DNA of 64,000 nucleotides from Aristaeella lactis (GCF_018118585.1 NZ_CP069421.1:2976001-3040000), one strand, 5' to 3'. Shown: positions 16,334 through 26,287, counted from the first letter of the stretch. Numbers and translations: made by a program. The notes: a model not told the origin generated them from the letters alone.

Positions 16334-17569
16334 ATGGAACTGGAACTGATCCGTCAGGCTGATCCTGAGGTGGCCGAAGCTATTGGACTTGAACTGGAAC
16401 GTCAGCGGACCCATGTGGAGCTGATCGCAAGCGAGAACTTTGTTTCTCCCGCGGTTATGGCGGCTATGGGCACCTGCCTGACAAACAAATACGCTGAAGG
16501 TTATCCGGGTAAACGCTATTACGGCGGATGCGAGTGCGTGGACATTATTGAGGACCTGGCACGGACCAGGGCCTGCAAGCTCTTTGGCGCGGAACACGCC
16601 AACGTCCAGCCCCACAGCGGTGCCCAGGCCAACATGGCGGTTTACTTTGCCATGCTGAAGCCCGGTGATACTGTAATGGGCATGGGACTTTCCAACGGCG
16701 GTCACCTGACCCACGGAAGCCCTGTGAATATGTCCGGTTCCTATTTTAACTTTGTTCCTTACGGTGTTTCCTCCGAGACGGAAATGATCGACTATGATGA
16801 GGTCCGCCGCATTGCCCTGGAATGCAAGCCGAAGATGATCGTTGCCGGTGCTTCCGCCTATCCCCGGGTGATTGACTTCCCGAAGCTGCGTGAGATCGCG
16901 GACGAAGTCGGTGCCCTGCTGATGGTGGACATGGCCCACATCGCCGGTCTGGTGGCTGCCGGTGAGCATCCCAGCCCCGTCCCCTTTGCTGATTTTGTGA
17001 CGACCACCACCCATAAGACCCTTCGCGGTCCCCGCGGCGGTATGATCCTGTGCCGGGAACAGTATGCCAAGGCAATCGACAAGGCCATCTTCCCCGGAAC
17101 CCAGGGCGGCCCGCTGGAACACGTGATCGCCGGTAAGGCTGTGTGCTTCGGCGAAGCCCTGAAGGATGACTTCCGCACCTACCAGCATCAGATCATCCTG
17201 AACGCCAAGGCCATGGAAAAGACTTTCCGCGAGGAAGGCGTCCGCATGGTATCCGGCGGAACGGACAATCACCTGCTCCTGCTGGACTTCACCGGAACGG
17301 AAATGACCGGCAAGCAGATGGAAAACCTGCTGGAAGCGGCCAACATTACCGTGAACAAGAACACCGTTCCCAATGAAACCCGCAGCCCCTTCGTGACCAG
17401 CGGTATCCGCGTGGGTACGCCGGCTGCCACCTCCAGGGGACTGAAGGAAGCGGAATTCGCGAAGGTCGCCAGCTGGATTGCCAAAGTGCTGCGTGAGGGC
17501 GAAGCTGCCGTTCCGGAAATCAAGAAGCAGGTCGAGGCCATGATGGCCAACTATCCCCTGTACGCCTAA
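16334..17569 (+). CDS. glyA: Serine hydroxymethyltransferase
   Basis: PLP enzyme of 411 residues that interconverts serine and glycine with tetrahydrofolate, feeding one-carbon units to metF and metH further along the window. The PLP lysine is Lys228 in [32 protein letters not shown] and the [14 protein letters not shown] stretch are hallmark segments. Length and start (ATG after GGGAAGGGTGA) are normal. Transcribed alone, between its own promoter and terminator. Confidence 0.98.
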   Translation: MELELIRQADPEVAEAIGLELERQRTHVELIASENFVSPAVMAAMGTCLTNKYAEGYPGKRYYGGCECVDIIEDLARTRACKLFGAEHANVQPHSGAQANMAVYFAMLKPGDTVMGMGLSNGGHLTHGSPVNMSGSYFNFVPYGVSSETEMIDYDEVRRIALECKPKMIVAGASAYPRVIDFPKLREIADEVGALLMVDMAHIAGLVAAGEHPSPVPFADFVTTTTHKTLRGPRGGMILCREQYAKAIDKAIFPGTQGGPLEHVIAGKAVCFGEALKDDFRTYQHQIILNAKAMEKTFREEGVRMVSGGTDNHLLLLDFTGTEMTGKQMENLLEAANITVNKNTVPNETRSPFVTSGIRVGTPAATSRGLKEAEFAKVASWIAKVLREGEAAVPEIKKQVEAMMANYPLYA

Positions 17570-17584
17570 TCAAAGACTTTGATA

Positions 17585-17614
17585 CGGGCTGTCCGAAAGG
17601 ACAGCCCGTTTTTT
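17585..17614 (+). terminator. Terminator of glyA
   Basis: CGGGCTGTCC, loop GAAA, GGACAGCCCG, then six T. Confidence 0.92.
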
Positions 17615-17902
17615 GTTTGTATTTTTATAACTTGTTCGTACAGATTGTGAATGAAAGCTCCTTGTACGAAAAATGACACGAAGCCGGAAATGTCGGTATT
17701 GACTGGTTTTTTGCCGTTAAGGACAGGGGCTTTGTGCCCTGAAAACTTTGTGTGGCAAGGGGTAGCGCTTTTTGAAAATATGTGTTATAATACTGCAAAG
17801 TGCGAGCTTCATACAGCGAACCATGAAGGCACAGGGATACGTTTATGCCCATCGTGTTTTCTGAAATTATTGAATATTTGTACGTACGAAAGGAGGTTCA
17901 CT
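17615..17902 (+). promoter_or_regulatory. Upstream region of the RNase J gene
   Basis: No gene is seen here. A TATAAT box lies at 17786-17791 with an upstream TGTG but no good -35. The motif TTGTACGAA or its complement occurs at about 17635, 17662 and, as a near-palindrome TTTGTACGTACGAAA, at 17877-17891 directly before the AAAGGAGG binding site. Between them CTTCAT and ATGAAG could pair in the leader. A regulatory role for the motif is only a guess. Confidence 0.4.
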
Positions 17903-19579
17903 GTGAGCGCGAAGAGTAAGGAGAAGGAAGCCAGCCGGCTTCGGATCGTCTCTCTCGGCGGTGTGGATGAAATCGGCAAAAACATGTACGTTTTTGAATA
18001 TGAAGATGACATCATCGTCGTGGACTGCGGCAGTGTGTTCCCGAAGGAGGACATGCTGGGAGTGGACCTTGTGATTCCGGATATCACCTACCTGATGGGG
18101 AAACGGGATCATATCCGCGGTTACCTGTTTACCCATGGCCATGAAGACCATATCGGTGCCACGCCTTATATTTTAAAGCAGGCGCCTTCGCATATCTACG
18201 GTACCAAGCTGACACTGGCGCTGGTGGACCTGAAGCTGAAGGAATACCGGGTTGAAGGCATTCCGATGCATGTGGTGCAGCCCAGGGATGTGGTCCAGCT
18301 GGGCCAGTTCACCTGCCAGTTTATCCACGTGAGCCACTCCATCGCCGGCGCGTGCGCCATCGCGATCACCTGTCCTGCGGGCACGGTAATCTGCAGCGGT
18401 GACTTCAAGGTGGACTACACCCCCATTGACGGACAGATCACAGACCTGCAGACCTTTGCGAAATACGGCGAGCAGGGTGTGCTGGCCTTCCTGTGCGAAT
18501 CCACCAACGTGGAACGCCCCGGCTACACCATGAGTGAGCTGAAGGTCGGCGAAACCTTTGACAATCTGTTTGCCCAGGCGGGCGGCCGCGTGATCGTGGC
18601 CATGTTCGCCAGCAACATCCACCGTATGCAGATGATCATTGACAACGCGATCCGCTACGGACGCCGCGTCTGCTTCATCGGCCGCAGTATGGTGAACGTC
18701 AGCCGCGTGGCCATGAGCATCGGGGAACTGAGGATCCCTGAAGGCTGGCTGATCGATATGGACGTGCTGGATGATTATCCGGACAACGAAGTGCTGGTGA
18801 TGACCACAGGCAGCCAGGGCGAACCCATGGCGGGCCTGACCCGTATGGCTTACGCGGAGCACAGGAAACTGCAGATCCGCCAGAGCGACATGGTTATCAT
18901 TTCTTCCACCCCGATCCCCGGCAACGAGAAATTCATCTCCCGCGTGATCAACCAGCTGTACCGGCTGGGCGCGCAGGTGATCTACAGCAGGATGGCCGAG
19001 GTTCATGTTTCCGGCCACGCCTGCCAGGAAGAGATCAAGCTGCTGCACGCGCTGATCCGGCCGAAGTACTTCATCCCGGTTCACGGTGAATACCGCATGA
19101 TGTGGCAGCATGCCGTACTGGCGGAAGCCATGGGCGTGCCGAGCCAGAACATCGTCATTCCGGAACTAGGCCAGGTGATCGAGATGAATCAGGACGTGCT
19201 TGCCCTGGGCGAGCAGGTGCCGGTGGGCGGCGTGCTGGTGGACGGCCTGGGCGTCGGCGACGTCGGAAACGTTGTGCTGCGTGACCGGAAACACCTGAGC
19301 CAGGACGGCCTGCTGATCGTTGTGCTGGCCATCGACCGGGACGAGCAGAAGCTGGTTTCCGGTCCGGATATCGTTTCCCGCGGCTTTATCTACGTCAAGG
19401 AAAACGAAGATATTATCGATAACACCCAGGAGCTGGTCCGGGAGATCCTTTCGAAGAACAGCCTGGACGGCGACAACTGGCCTGAACTGAAGAATACCAT
19501 CAAGGATGAGGTGCACCGCTTCATCTTCGACAAGATCAAGCGGAACCCGATGATCCTGCCGATCATCCTGGACGTGTAA
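17903..19579 (+). CDS. rnj: Ribonuclease J
   Basis: A 558-residue metallo-beta-lactamase/beta-CASP ribonuclease with 5'-3' exonuclease and endonuclease activity in mRNA decay and rRNA processing. The metal site HGHEDHIGA and the beta-CASP segments (SGDFKVDYTP, LCESTNVERPGYT, TTGSQGEPMAG) are intact, followed by the C-terminal VPVGGVLVDGLGVGDVG region. I use the GTG at 17903, preceded by AAAGGAGG; the frame is open upstream but without a binding site and with non-coding-like sequence. Whether it is J1 or J2 type cannot be decided by eye. Confidence 0.95.
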   Translation: MSAKSKEKEASRLRIVSLGGVDEIGKNMYVFEYEDDIIVVDCGSVFPKEDMLGVDLVIPDITYLMGKRDHIRGYLFTHGHEDHIGATPYILKQAPSHIYGTKLTLALVDLKLKEYRVEGIPMHVVQPRDVVQLGQFTCQFIHVSHSIAGACAIAITCPAGTVICSGDFKVDYTPIDGQITDLQTFAKYGEQGVLAFLCESTNVERPGYTMSELKVGETFDNLFAQAGGRVIVAMFASNIHRMQMIIDNAIRYGRRVCFIGRSMVNVSRVAMSIGELRIPEGWLIDMDVLDDYPDNEVLVMTTGSQGEPMAGLTRMAYAEHRKLQIRQSDMVIISSTPIPGNEKFISRVINQLYRLGAQVIYSRMAEVHVSGHACQEEIKLLHALIRPKYFIPVHGEYRMMWQHAVLAEAMGVPSQNIVIPELGQVIEMNQDVLALGEQVPVGGVLVDGLGVGDVGNVVLRDRKHLSQDGLLIVVLAIDRDEQKLVSGPDIVSRGFIYVKENEDIIDNTQELVREILSKNSLDGDNWPELKNTIKDEVHRFIFDKIKRNPMILPIILDV

Positions 19580-19602
19580 ACCGCCCGGAACGGTTGATTT
19601 GT

Positions 19603-19631
19603 TTGCGTATTCGGCAGAAAATGGATATAAT
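19603..19631 (+). promoter_or_regulatory. Promoter of the ylbF-mltG-U32 operon
   Basis: TTGCGT (19603-19608), 17-base spacer, TATAAT (19626-19631). Confidence 0.6.
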
Positions 19632-19668
19632 AACGGTCAGAAGGAAGCATGACGGCCTTCTGACCGTT
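19632..19668 (+). terminator. Hairpin at the RNase J / YlbF boundary
   Basis: AACGGTCAGAAGG pairs perfectly with CCTTCTGACCGTT (13 bp) around an 11-base loop; only TAATTA follows. It starts at the downstream edge of the -10 box. Transcripts reading through from RNase J would form the full hairpin, while transcripts from the local promoter would lack most of its 5' arm. Confidence 0.5.
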
Positions 19669-19689
19669 TAATTATACAGGAGGAAGAGA

Positions 19690-20040
19690 ATGGATTATTC
19701 ATCGACCTACCGGCTGGCGCAGGATATCCGCGACAGCGAAGAATATAAGACCTATCACGAACTGAAGGAGTCCGTGATGGCCGAGGAAACGACCGCCGCG
19801 CTGATCCGGGAATACCGGAAACTGCAGATGACCATCCAGATGTCCGCCATGAGCGGAAACGCGGCCGGTGAAGAGGATGTGCAGCGTTTTTCCGGTATCT
19901 CAAACCTGCTCTTCTCCAAACCGGAAGTCAGCAGCTTCCTGCTTTCTGAGATGCGGCTGCAACAGATGCTGGCGGATATTTTCAGGATCGTCACCGAGGC
20001 GGCGAACCTGGAGATCAATTTTCCCGGGATTGAGGGCTGA
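19690..20040 (+). CDS. YlbF/YmcA family protein
   Basis: A 116-residue all-helical cytoplasmic protein. YSSTYRLAQDIRDSEEYKTY and the L-x-x-S/M-pattern of YlbF-family helices are visible. In Bacillus, YlbF, YmcA and YaaT form the Y-complex that acts with the RNA-decay endonuclease RNase Y; the gene's position just after RNase J is consistent with a link to RNA turnover. ATG 19690 follows AGGAGG. It is 3 bases from mltG. Confidence 0.85.
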   Translation: MDYSSTYRLAQDIRDSEEYKTYHELKESVMAEETTAALIREYRKLQMTIQMSAMSGNAAGEEDVQRFSGISNLLFSKPEVSSFLLSEMRLQQMLADIFRIVTEAANLEINFPGIEG

Positions 20041-20043
20041 GCA

Positions 20044-21225
20044 TTGAGAAACGAAGAGGATTATTCTTACCGCGAAGAGCGGAACGAGCGTGAATACGGC
20101 CTATACTGGTACAGCGGACTGTGGCACATTCTCCGCCCTATCCTGGTAGGCCTGACGGTGCTCGTGCTGGTGATCGGGATTGGAATGACCGTATGGAATA
20201 AAGTATACGGCAGTTTTCTTGCGCCTGTGGATCTGGAGGATACGCAGGAATACTCCTTTGATATCAACAGCGGGGACAGCCTGAACAAGGTTGCGACCAA
20301 CCTGGAAAACGCGGGACTGATCCGGAGCAAGAGCGTATTCAAATACTACTGCGATTTCGCCGGCATGAGCCAGAAGATCCAGGTCGGATCCTATTCGCTG
20401 AAAAAAGATATGACCATGACGGAGATCGCGGACCTGCTGACGACCGGCGACGGCAATCCGATCGTCCGGAATATCACGCTGATCCCCGGCGAAACCGTGG
20501 AAGAATTTGCAGCGAAACTGGTACGCAACGGCGTGCTGGAAAGTTCGGATGCCTTCCTTGCTGCCTGTAAGGACGGGAAGGCGTTCAAGGATTACTATTA
20601 TATCGAAGATGTGCTGACTTCCGGACAGCCCGAAAAGCGCAAGTATGTGCTGGAAGGTTATCTGTCCCCGAACACCTATGAAGTCTATGTGACGGCGACA
20701 GAAGAAGAGATCATCAAAAAGCTGCTGAGCCAGACGGAAGCCGTGTTTACGGAGGAAAACCAGGCACGGGCCGAAGAACTCGGCATGTCCATGGACCAGG
20801 TGCTGACCCTGGCCAGCATGATCGAGAAGGAAGCCAAGGAAAGCGATTTCGCAAAGGTCAGCGCCGTGTTCCACAACCGCCTGAAGGCAGGTATGAAGCT
20901 GGAAAGCGACGTTACGATCCACTATATCACCGGGGTGCGGAAGATGGCCCTGGCGGACAGCGACCTGACTGTGAACAGCCCCTACAACACCTATCAGGTG
21001 ACCGGGCTGCCCCTGGGACCGGTCTGCAACCCGTCCGCGGCGGCGGTCCGCGCGGCGCTGTATCCGGATGAAAGCATGGTGAATGAAAAGTACCTGTTCT
21101 TCTGCGCCAAGGAGCCGGAGAGCGGCGAACTGTATTTCTCCAAGACGCTGGACCAGCACAAGCGGGCAGTGGAAAGCTACGCACCGTACTGGAAGAAGTA
21201 TGATGAAGACAGGGGGATCCACTGA
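20044..21225 (+). CDS. mltG: Endolytic murein transglycosylase MltG
   Basis: A 393-residue inner-membrane enzyme that cuts nascent glycan strands and so sets peptidoglycan chain length. A cytoplasmic charged N-terminus is followed by one transmembrane helix (about residues 29-50). The LysM-like part (FDINSGDSLNKVATNLENAG) precedes the YceG catalytic domain with the active-site Glu in ASMIEKEA and the LPLGPVCNPS signature. The start is TTG at 20044, 3 bases after ylbF. Its stop overlaps the next start (TGATG). Confidence 0.94.
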   Translation: MRNEEDYSYREERNEREYGLYWYSGLWHILRPILVGLTVLVLVIGIGMTVWNKVYGSFLAPVDLEDTQEYSFDINSGDSLNKVATNLENAGLIRSKSVFKYYCDFAGMSQKIQVGSYSLKKDMTMTEIADLLTTGDGNPIVRNITLIPGETVEEFAAKLVRNGVLESSDAFLAACKDGKAFKDYYYIEDVLTSGQPEKRKYVLEGYLSPNTYEVYVTATEEEIIKKLLSQTEAVFTEENQARAEELGMSMDQVLTLASMIEKEAKESDFAKVSAVFHNRLKAGMKLESDVTIHYITGVRKMALADSDLTVNSPYNTYQVTGLPLGPVCNPSAAAVRAALYPDESMVNEKYLFFCAKEPESGELYFSKTLDQHKRAVESYAPYWKKYDEDRGIH

Positions 21226-22478
21226 TGAGGATCCCTGAACTGCTTGCCCCGGCGGGCAGCATGGATTCCCTTCGCGCGGCACTGCATTTCGGCGCGGATG
21301 CTGTTTACGGGGGAATGAAGAAATACGGCCTGCGGGCTTTTGCGGGAAACTATGATCCGGATGAGCTGAAGGAAGCGGTAACGCTTGTCCACAGTGCCGG
21401 AAAAAAGTTTTACGTGACCATGAACAGTTATCCGTTCGACGATGAGCTGGACGGATTTGCGGAGGCGGCCGGCCTTGCCGCGAAGATTGGTGTGGATGCA
21501 GCCATCGTGGCGGATCCCGGCGCAATCGTCACGCTGCGTAAAAAGGTACCGCAGCTTCCGGTTCATGTCAGCACACAGGCGAATACAGTGAATGTACCGG
21601 CTGTGGAGCTGTACAGGGATCTGGGCTGTGAGCGGGTGATCCTGGCGCGGGAAATGAGCCTGGACCGGATCCGCGGCCTGCATGAAGCCATTGGGGACAG
21701 CATTCAGATTGAAACCTTTGTGCATGGAGCCAGCTGCATGGCCTACTCGGGCCGGTGCATGCTTTCAGCCTACCTGACAGGACGCAGCGGAAACCGGGGC
21801 GAATGTGCCCAACCCTGCCGCTGGCAGTACGCGGTGATGGAAGAAAAACGACCGGGAGAATACCTGCCGGTGGCGGAGGATGAACGGGGAACCTACCTGT
21901 TTTCCGCCCGGGATCTTTGCCTGATGCCGCTGCTGCCGGATCTTTGCGAAGCGGGTGTTTCCAGCCTGAAGATCGAAGGCCGGATGAAAACGGAATACTA
22001 TGTGGCCGTGGTGACGGGCGCTTACCGGCAGGCCCTGGACCTGCTGGCACAGGGTCGGGAATGCTTCACGGAAAAGCTTCCCGCACTGATGGAAGAACTG
22101 CGCTGCGCCAGCCACCGGTTGAGCGATACAGGCTTCCTGCTGGGTAATCCGGAAACGCCCGGGGAAGCCGAGGGGTTCTGGCAGGACCGGGAATATATCG
22201 CCCGGGTTGTGGAAGACGCGGGAGAGGACGGAACCGCCCGCCTGATGCTGAAGAACCGGTTTTTCGCCGGGGATGAGCTGGAGCTGATGACTGCTTCCGG
22301 AGTCCGGAAGATCCAGGCAAAGCCCTTTGTGCGGGAAAAGACCGGGGAAACCCTGGAGACGCTGGGTGTCGCCGGCGAAACCATCCGGATGGAACTGCCG
22401 GACAGCCGCTGCGGGGATATGCTGCGGGGGCCGGTCCGTAACCACCGGACAGAAAACAATAACGGAAACAAGAACTGA
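21225..22478 (+). CDS. U32 family peptidase-like protein (TrhP/RlhA type)
   Basis: A 417-residue member of family U32. PELLAPAGSMDSLRAALHFG begins the TIM-barrel-like part. The Cys cluster (SCMAYSGRCMLS, then GECAQPCRW) probably binds an iron-sulfur cluster. In Escherichia coli and Bacillus several U32 proteins hydroxylate RNA using prephenate (TrhP for tRNA U34, RlhA for 23S rRNA), so RNA modification is more likely than proteolysis. Position next to mltG is common in Clostridia. A reading frame overlap of one base with mltG suggests coupling. Confidence 0.85.
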   Translation: MRIPELLAPAGSMDSLRAALHFGADAVYGGMKKYGLRAFAGNYDPDELKEAVTLVHSAGKKFYVTMNSYPFDDELDGFAEAAGLAAKIGVDAAIVADPGAIVTLRKKVPQLPVHVSTQANTVNVPAVELYRDLGCERVILAREMSLDRIRGLHEAIGDSIQIETFVHGASCMAYSGRCMLSAYLTGRSGNRGECAQPCRWQYAVMEEKRPGEYLPVAEDERGTYLFSARDLCLMPLLPDLCEAGVSSLKIEGRMKTEYYVAVVTGAYRQALDLLAQGRECFTEKLPALMEELRCASHRLSDTGFLLGNPETPGEAEGFWQDREYIARVVEDAGEDGTARLMLKNRFFAGDELELMTASGVRKIQAKPFVREKTGETLETLGVAGETIRMELPDSRCGDMLRGPVRNHRTENNNGNKN

Positions 22479-22502
22479 CACGGATTAACAGGACTGAGAA
22501 AA

Positions 22503-24263
22503 ATGGCGAAACTGAAACGGTATGACCTGTATGAGGGGGATGACGACCTGATCTCACCCTCCCTGCCGGGAAAACAGCCACTGGGAAGGGACAAAGGTCT
22601 CAGGGCCCGGGACGAGTATGACCGCCAGGTCGAGGAGGAAGCCAGGAAACGGCGTTATTTTGCCTCCAACGAAAAGGATGACGGGCTGGGTGCGCCTTCA
22701 TCCCTTTTTGACGATTTTGACCGTTTTGAATCTCCGGCTCCGATACGTACTTCCAGGCCGAAATACAAACGGAAAGATCAAAACCGCGGCGCATGGGCGG
22801 CGGTGATCGTAACCTGTCTGCTCCTGCTGGCGTTCATCGGGATCACGGTGATCCCGCAGCTGACCGGTATCCGCTATCACTTCCTTCCGAATATCGCTTT
22901 TGTAAACGGGAACCTGATCAGCCTGGATACCCAGCGGCAGGAGAATTTCGACAAATGCCGCAAGGAGCTTTATACCGGCCGGATCTACCCCGGCATCTAT
23001 ATCGATGACCAGCATGTGGGCGGAATGACCTGCGAGGAAGCCGCGGCAGCTATTGCGCGTCTGAACGGGGAAGACTCCAGGGCTTTCGATATCACCGTTT
23101 CGGTCGGCAATGAGAGCTGGCATGTCAACACGGAAAGGGTGCCTGTTTCCCGGAACACGGAAGAGATGGTGCAGCGCGCCTGGGCAACGGGCAGGACCAA
23201 TACCGCCGGTCTTGCGGGTGGAGCGGTGACGCCTTTCCAGGAGAGGATCGACCAGGTTTCGAACCTGCGGTCTTACCCGGTGACCTTTGTGACCAAGCAG
23301 GATTATGACCATGAGGCGCTGCGGGCCCTGACGGACGGAATTGTGAACTATGTCAACCGGGAACCGGTTAACAGCATGGTGCAGTCTTTCAATTTCGAAA
23401 CAAAAGCCTTTACGTTTACCGATGACAGACCGGGTGCCAAAATTGATCCGGATGACCTGTACAGGCAGCTGACAGAGGTCCTGGACAGCGGCGAAACCCG
23501 GAAAGAAGTACGGGTTGTTCCTGAAAAGATCACGGCGGACATCACCAAGGCGGAGCTGATGAACAGCTTCGGTCTGATCTCGGCCTACACGACCCAGACA
23601 ACAAAGGATAACAACCGGAACACCAATATCAAGCTGAGCGCGGAGGCGATCAGCGGGATCACCGTGCAGCCGGGAGAGACTTTCTCCTTTAACGGCGCGA
23701 CGGGAGAGCGGACCGCGGCCAAGGGATACAAGGAAGCACCGGCAATCTCCGGTGGACAGAGCAAGGATGAGGTGGGCGGAGGTGTCTGCCAGACCAGTTC
23801 CACTCTGTTCAACGCAGTGGCCCGGGCGGACCTGGAAATTGTTGAGCGGCATGCCCATGCCTGGCCTTCGCATTATATTGAGAAAGGCTTTGACGCTACG
23901 GTTAACTGGCCTGGTCTGGACTTCAAGTTCAAAAACAATACCAACCAGCCGATCTTCATTGTGGCTGGATACAGCAACCGCAAGATCACGGTCAACATCT
24001 ACGGCATGAGCCTCGGGCCTGGAGTCAAGATCGACCTGGAAAGCGACCTGATCCGGACAATTCCCCAGCCGGAAGGCACCAATTATGTGGTCAATACCAG
24101 CCTGGCACCGGGTGAGAGCAAAAAGACAATAACCGGCCGGCAGGGTTATGAGGTGACCACCTGGAAAGTCTGGTACCAGGGAGACCGGGAGCTGAGGCGG
24201 GAAGTCCTGTTCAACACCACCTACAAGGCATACCAGGAGACGGTTGAGTACAACCCGCGCTGA
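22503..24263 (+). CDS. VanW family membrane-anchored protein
   Basis: A 586-residue protein. The first 95 residues are charged and cytoplasmic; one transmembrane helix follows (about 98-118, WAAVIVTCLLLLAFIGITVI). The extracellular part holds a peptidoglycan-binding-4-like region (about 160-340) and the VanW domain (about 360-500) with VQPGETFSFNGATGERTAAK and the GGGVCQTSSTLFNAV signature. VanW proteins are found with cell-wall genes and vancomycin clusters but the biochemical role is not known. The gene closes the ylbF-mltG-U32 group (24-base gap); the binding site is weak. Confidence 0.9.
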   Translation: MAKLKRYDLYEGDDDLISPSLPGKQPLGRDKGLRARDEYDRQVEEEARKRRYFASNEKDDGLGAPSSLFDDFDRFESPAPIRTSRPKYKRKDQNRGAWAAVIVTCLLLLAFIGITVIPQLTGIRYHFLPNIAFVNGNLISLDTQRQENFDKCRKELYTGRIYPGIYIDDQHVGGMTCEEAAAAIARLNGEDSRAFDITVSVGNESWHVNTERVPVSRNTEEMVQRAWATGRTNTAGLAGGAVTPFQERIDQVSNLRSYPVTFVTKQDYDHEALRALTDGIVNYVNREPVNSMVQSFNFETKAFTFTDDRPGAKIDPDDLYRQLTEVLDSGETRKEVRVVPEKITADITKAELMNSFGLISAYTTQTTKDNNRNTNIKLSAEAISGITVQPGETFSFNGATGERTAAKGYKEAPAISGGQSKDEVGGGVCQTSSTLFNAVARADLEIVERHAHAWPSHYIEKGFDATVNWPGLDFKFKNNTNQPIFIVAGYSNRKITVNIYGMSLGPGVKIDLESDLIRTIPQPEGTNYVVNTSLAPGESKKTITGRQGYEVTTWKVWYQGDRELRREVLFNTTYKAYQETVEYNPR

Positions 24264-24277
24264 GCCATACCTTTTCA

Positions 24278-24306
24278 TTGCATCGCCTTAGGGATTATGC
24301 TATAAT
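24278..24306 (+). promoter_or_regulatory. Promoter of tRNA-Leu
   Basis: TTGCAT (24278-24283), 17-base spacer, TATAAT (24301-24306). Confidence 0.8.
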
Positions 24307-24315
24307 CCCTTCGAT

Positions 24316-24398
24316 GCCGAAGTGGCGGAATGGCAGACGCCGCGGATTCAAAATCCGTTGCCCTCAAAAGCGTGCGGGTTCAAGTCCCGCCTTCGGCA
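24316..24398 (+). tRNA. tRNA-Leu, anticodon CAA
   Basis: The 7-bp acceptor GCCGAAG/CTTCGGC has discriminator A. The anticodon stem GCGGA/TCCGT encloses loop TTCAAAA (anticodon CAA), a long class II variable arm follows, and the T arm is GCGGG-TTCAAGT-CCCGC. CCA is not encoded. A terminator-like hairpin (CCTGTAG/CTGCAGG, then TTTTCTTTTTT) follows at 24408-24440. The 3' end of this gene is the left boundary of the AT-rich island. Confidence 0.97.
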
Positions 24399-24399
24399 C
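24379..24399 (+). repeat. Attachment-site-like core A (3' end of tRNA-Leu)
   Basis: TTCAAGTCCCGCCTTCGGCAC, here part of the intact tRNA, recurs as TTTAAGTCCCACCTTTGGCAC at 27365 and as TTCAAGTCCCGCCTTTGGCAC at 33106. All three are in the same orientation and bound AT-rich DNA, as expected for att sites of elements that insert into tRNA 3' ends. Confidence 0.8.
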
Positions 24400-24471
24400 T
24401 AAAAATCCTGTAGAAGAACCTGCAGGGTTTTCTTTTTTCAAAAAGAATCAAATACGACAACTACAGCGAAA

Positions 24472-26169
24472 TTAGATTCCAATAAGTGAATCGACAATAC
24501 CAACAAACGTATTATCTTTTACTACTTGCCCGTTGCCACCAAGCTCTTTGTATTTTGTATAGATAAGATCTCTCATCTCATCGATTTCTTCTGTTGATAA
24601 AGTATTAATATCAAATGATTTAATATCTTCAAAGGTGATGCTTTTTTTTCCTAATCTTTTAGCCACAACAGAATATATCAAATAAAATAATATATCGTTT
24701 TTTTCTGGGGAAGTGAGATCTGCACACAGCCTTAGATTACTTCTGACCATCTGTCCTATTTTTGCAGCTTTATAAAACACTTCTAGATCATGATTGTCTT
24801 CATATAACATCTTATAAGTGTCTTCATCTGTTAATAATGTGGATGGCCTTGCTCTTGCAAAATCAGGCTTCCTAAGGATAAGGCTTATAAGACATTGAGC
24901 TAGGAAAGAAACGCCTATTATATCATTTGCTTTTTTCTTTTGATTTTTATAATAATTTTTTCGTCTGTCATAATATAGTCCACGACTCTTAAAATACATC
25001 TCAATTTGCAGATGAATAGGATCTGTGACACGTAGGGAAGACTTGGGAATATTGGTTTGGTTATTTGTCGCAAAAATGATATTATCGCGAGATTCCTCAC
25101 TTTCTGGCATAATAATTCGCACCAGAAGATGGCGTTTTTCTTCTTCTAATTTGGCGGGATTATCATAGAAATAATTATATATTTCCCTTGATGTTTGTAA
25201 TCCATTAACAATTTCAGGATTGACTAATTGGAGTGATGTTGTTGTCATAAGCGTTATTTCTGAAGCCAAAATGGTGACACCATTATTAAACCACCAAAAA
25301 TCTTCTGTGATACAATGTTCTAAAGTATCAGCTATAGAACTATTTACACTATTCTTTCCCTGATAATCCCTGACGTTAGCTTCAAAAAAGCTTTTCCTTA
25401 AATTATTAGAATTATCCGTAATAAATTTATAATATGTTCCTAGATTTACAAGCACAACGTATTCTTTTTTACTTAATGAAATCGGTTGATAAGCAAGTTC
25501 TAACTCAGTTCGTATTTCGGTATCTGTTGTGTACATATCCATTAATGCATCTGCGCCAATAAATGAAACATCTACGATTGCTGAAGGATAACAACGCTTA
25601 GCAATTGCTTTTAATTCATCAGCTTGTTGTACTACATTTGGATGAACATCAGTGCCCAAAGTGACATAATAATATTGGATTCGTAGTTTTATCGGGTTTC
25701 TTATTAGCTTAGTAATAACATCTCTGAACATTTTAAAAGAATCGATTATTTGCTCATTGTAACGCTTTGAGAAATCAGTTAATGACGATGACATATTCAT
25801 TAGATTCTCAGAGATTGTTTTCCATTTCATTATGGCATCTTCTTTGAAGCGATATTCATTTTTAGTTTGGGCAATGCATAACGTAAGTGTAGAGCCTCTT
25901 GGAGCTGACAAATTTTCAATTTGATCCGGTAAAATTAATTCTTCATTGAGGAATAGATAAAAGCCATCACAACCGCCATCGCCCCCGCCACCAACGATAC
26001 CTCCATCGACTTCATCATCTGTCAATCCGTAATTTTTCAGCAATTCGGAAATAGCAAAATGTTCAAAAAATAAATCAATACTGGCAAATCCTGAAGACTC
26101 TTTGAATTCTTGTTCAATGCATTCTGTAAGAAGGAGTTGATTGTTTGAGAGTGAGCCTTTCTTTGCCAT
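24472..26169 (-). CDS. AIPR-family abortive-infection protein with putative N-terminal nuclease
   Basis: A 565-residue protein of the AIPR (abortive infection phage resistance) family. Its core motifs are NVRDYQGKNSVNSSIADTLE, FWWFNNGVTILA and LVNPEIVNGLQTSREI. In the N-terminal 110 residues, GGDGGCDGFYLF (Asp64, Asp68) followed by CIAQTKNEY (Gln101, Lys103) forms a D...QxK pattern typical of PD-(D/E)xK nucleases. ATG 26169 follows AAAAAGGAG. Codon use and base composition are AT-rich, unlike the tRNA-proximal flank. It is the last gene of the first island segment and shares the strand with the putative nuclease upstream. Function in phage defence is inferred from the family. Confidence 0.82.
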   Translation of the reverse strand: MAKKGSLSNNQLLLTECIEQEFKESSGFASIDLFFEHFAISELLKNYGLTDDEVDGGIVGGGGDGGCDGFYLFLNEELILPDQIENLSAPRGSTLTLCIAQTKNEYRFKEDAIMKWKTISENLMNMSSSLTDFSKRYNEQIIDSFKMFRDVITKLIRNPIKLRIQYYYVTLGTDVHPNVVQQADELKAIAKRCYPSAIVDVSFIGADALMDMYTTDTEIRTELELAYQPISLSKKEYVVLVNLGTYYKFITDNSNNLRKSFFEANVRDYQGKNSVNSSIADTLEHCITEDFWWFNNGVTILASEITLMTTTSLQLVNPEIVNGLQTSREIYNYFYDNPAKLEEEKRHLLVRIIMPESEESRDNIIFATNNQTNIPKSSLRVTDPIHLQIEMYFKSRGLYYDRRKNYYKNQKKKANDIIGVSFLAQCLISLILRKPDFARARPSTLLTDEDTYKMLYEDNHDLEVFYKAAKIGQMVRSNLRLCADLTSPEKNDILFYLIYSVVAKRLGKKSITFEDIKSFDINTLSTEEIDEMRDLIYTKYKELGGNGQVVKDNTFVGIVDSLIGI

Positions 26170-26287
26170 GTTATTGTTTCTCCTTTTTAAAAAAATAGTA
26201 TTCTTAGATCGGATTAATGACATATATTTACTTCACTATTCTTATGTCAAGGTGTCTGCCATTATTATACATTCTTTTCTGTTTGAG

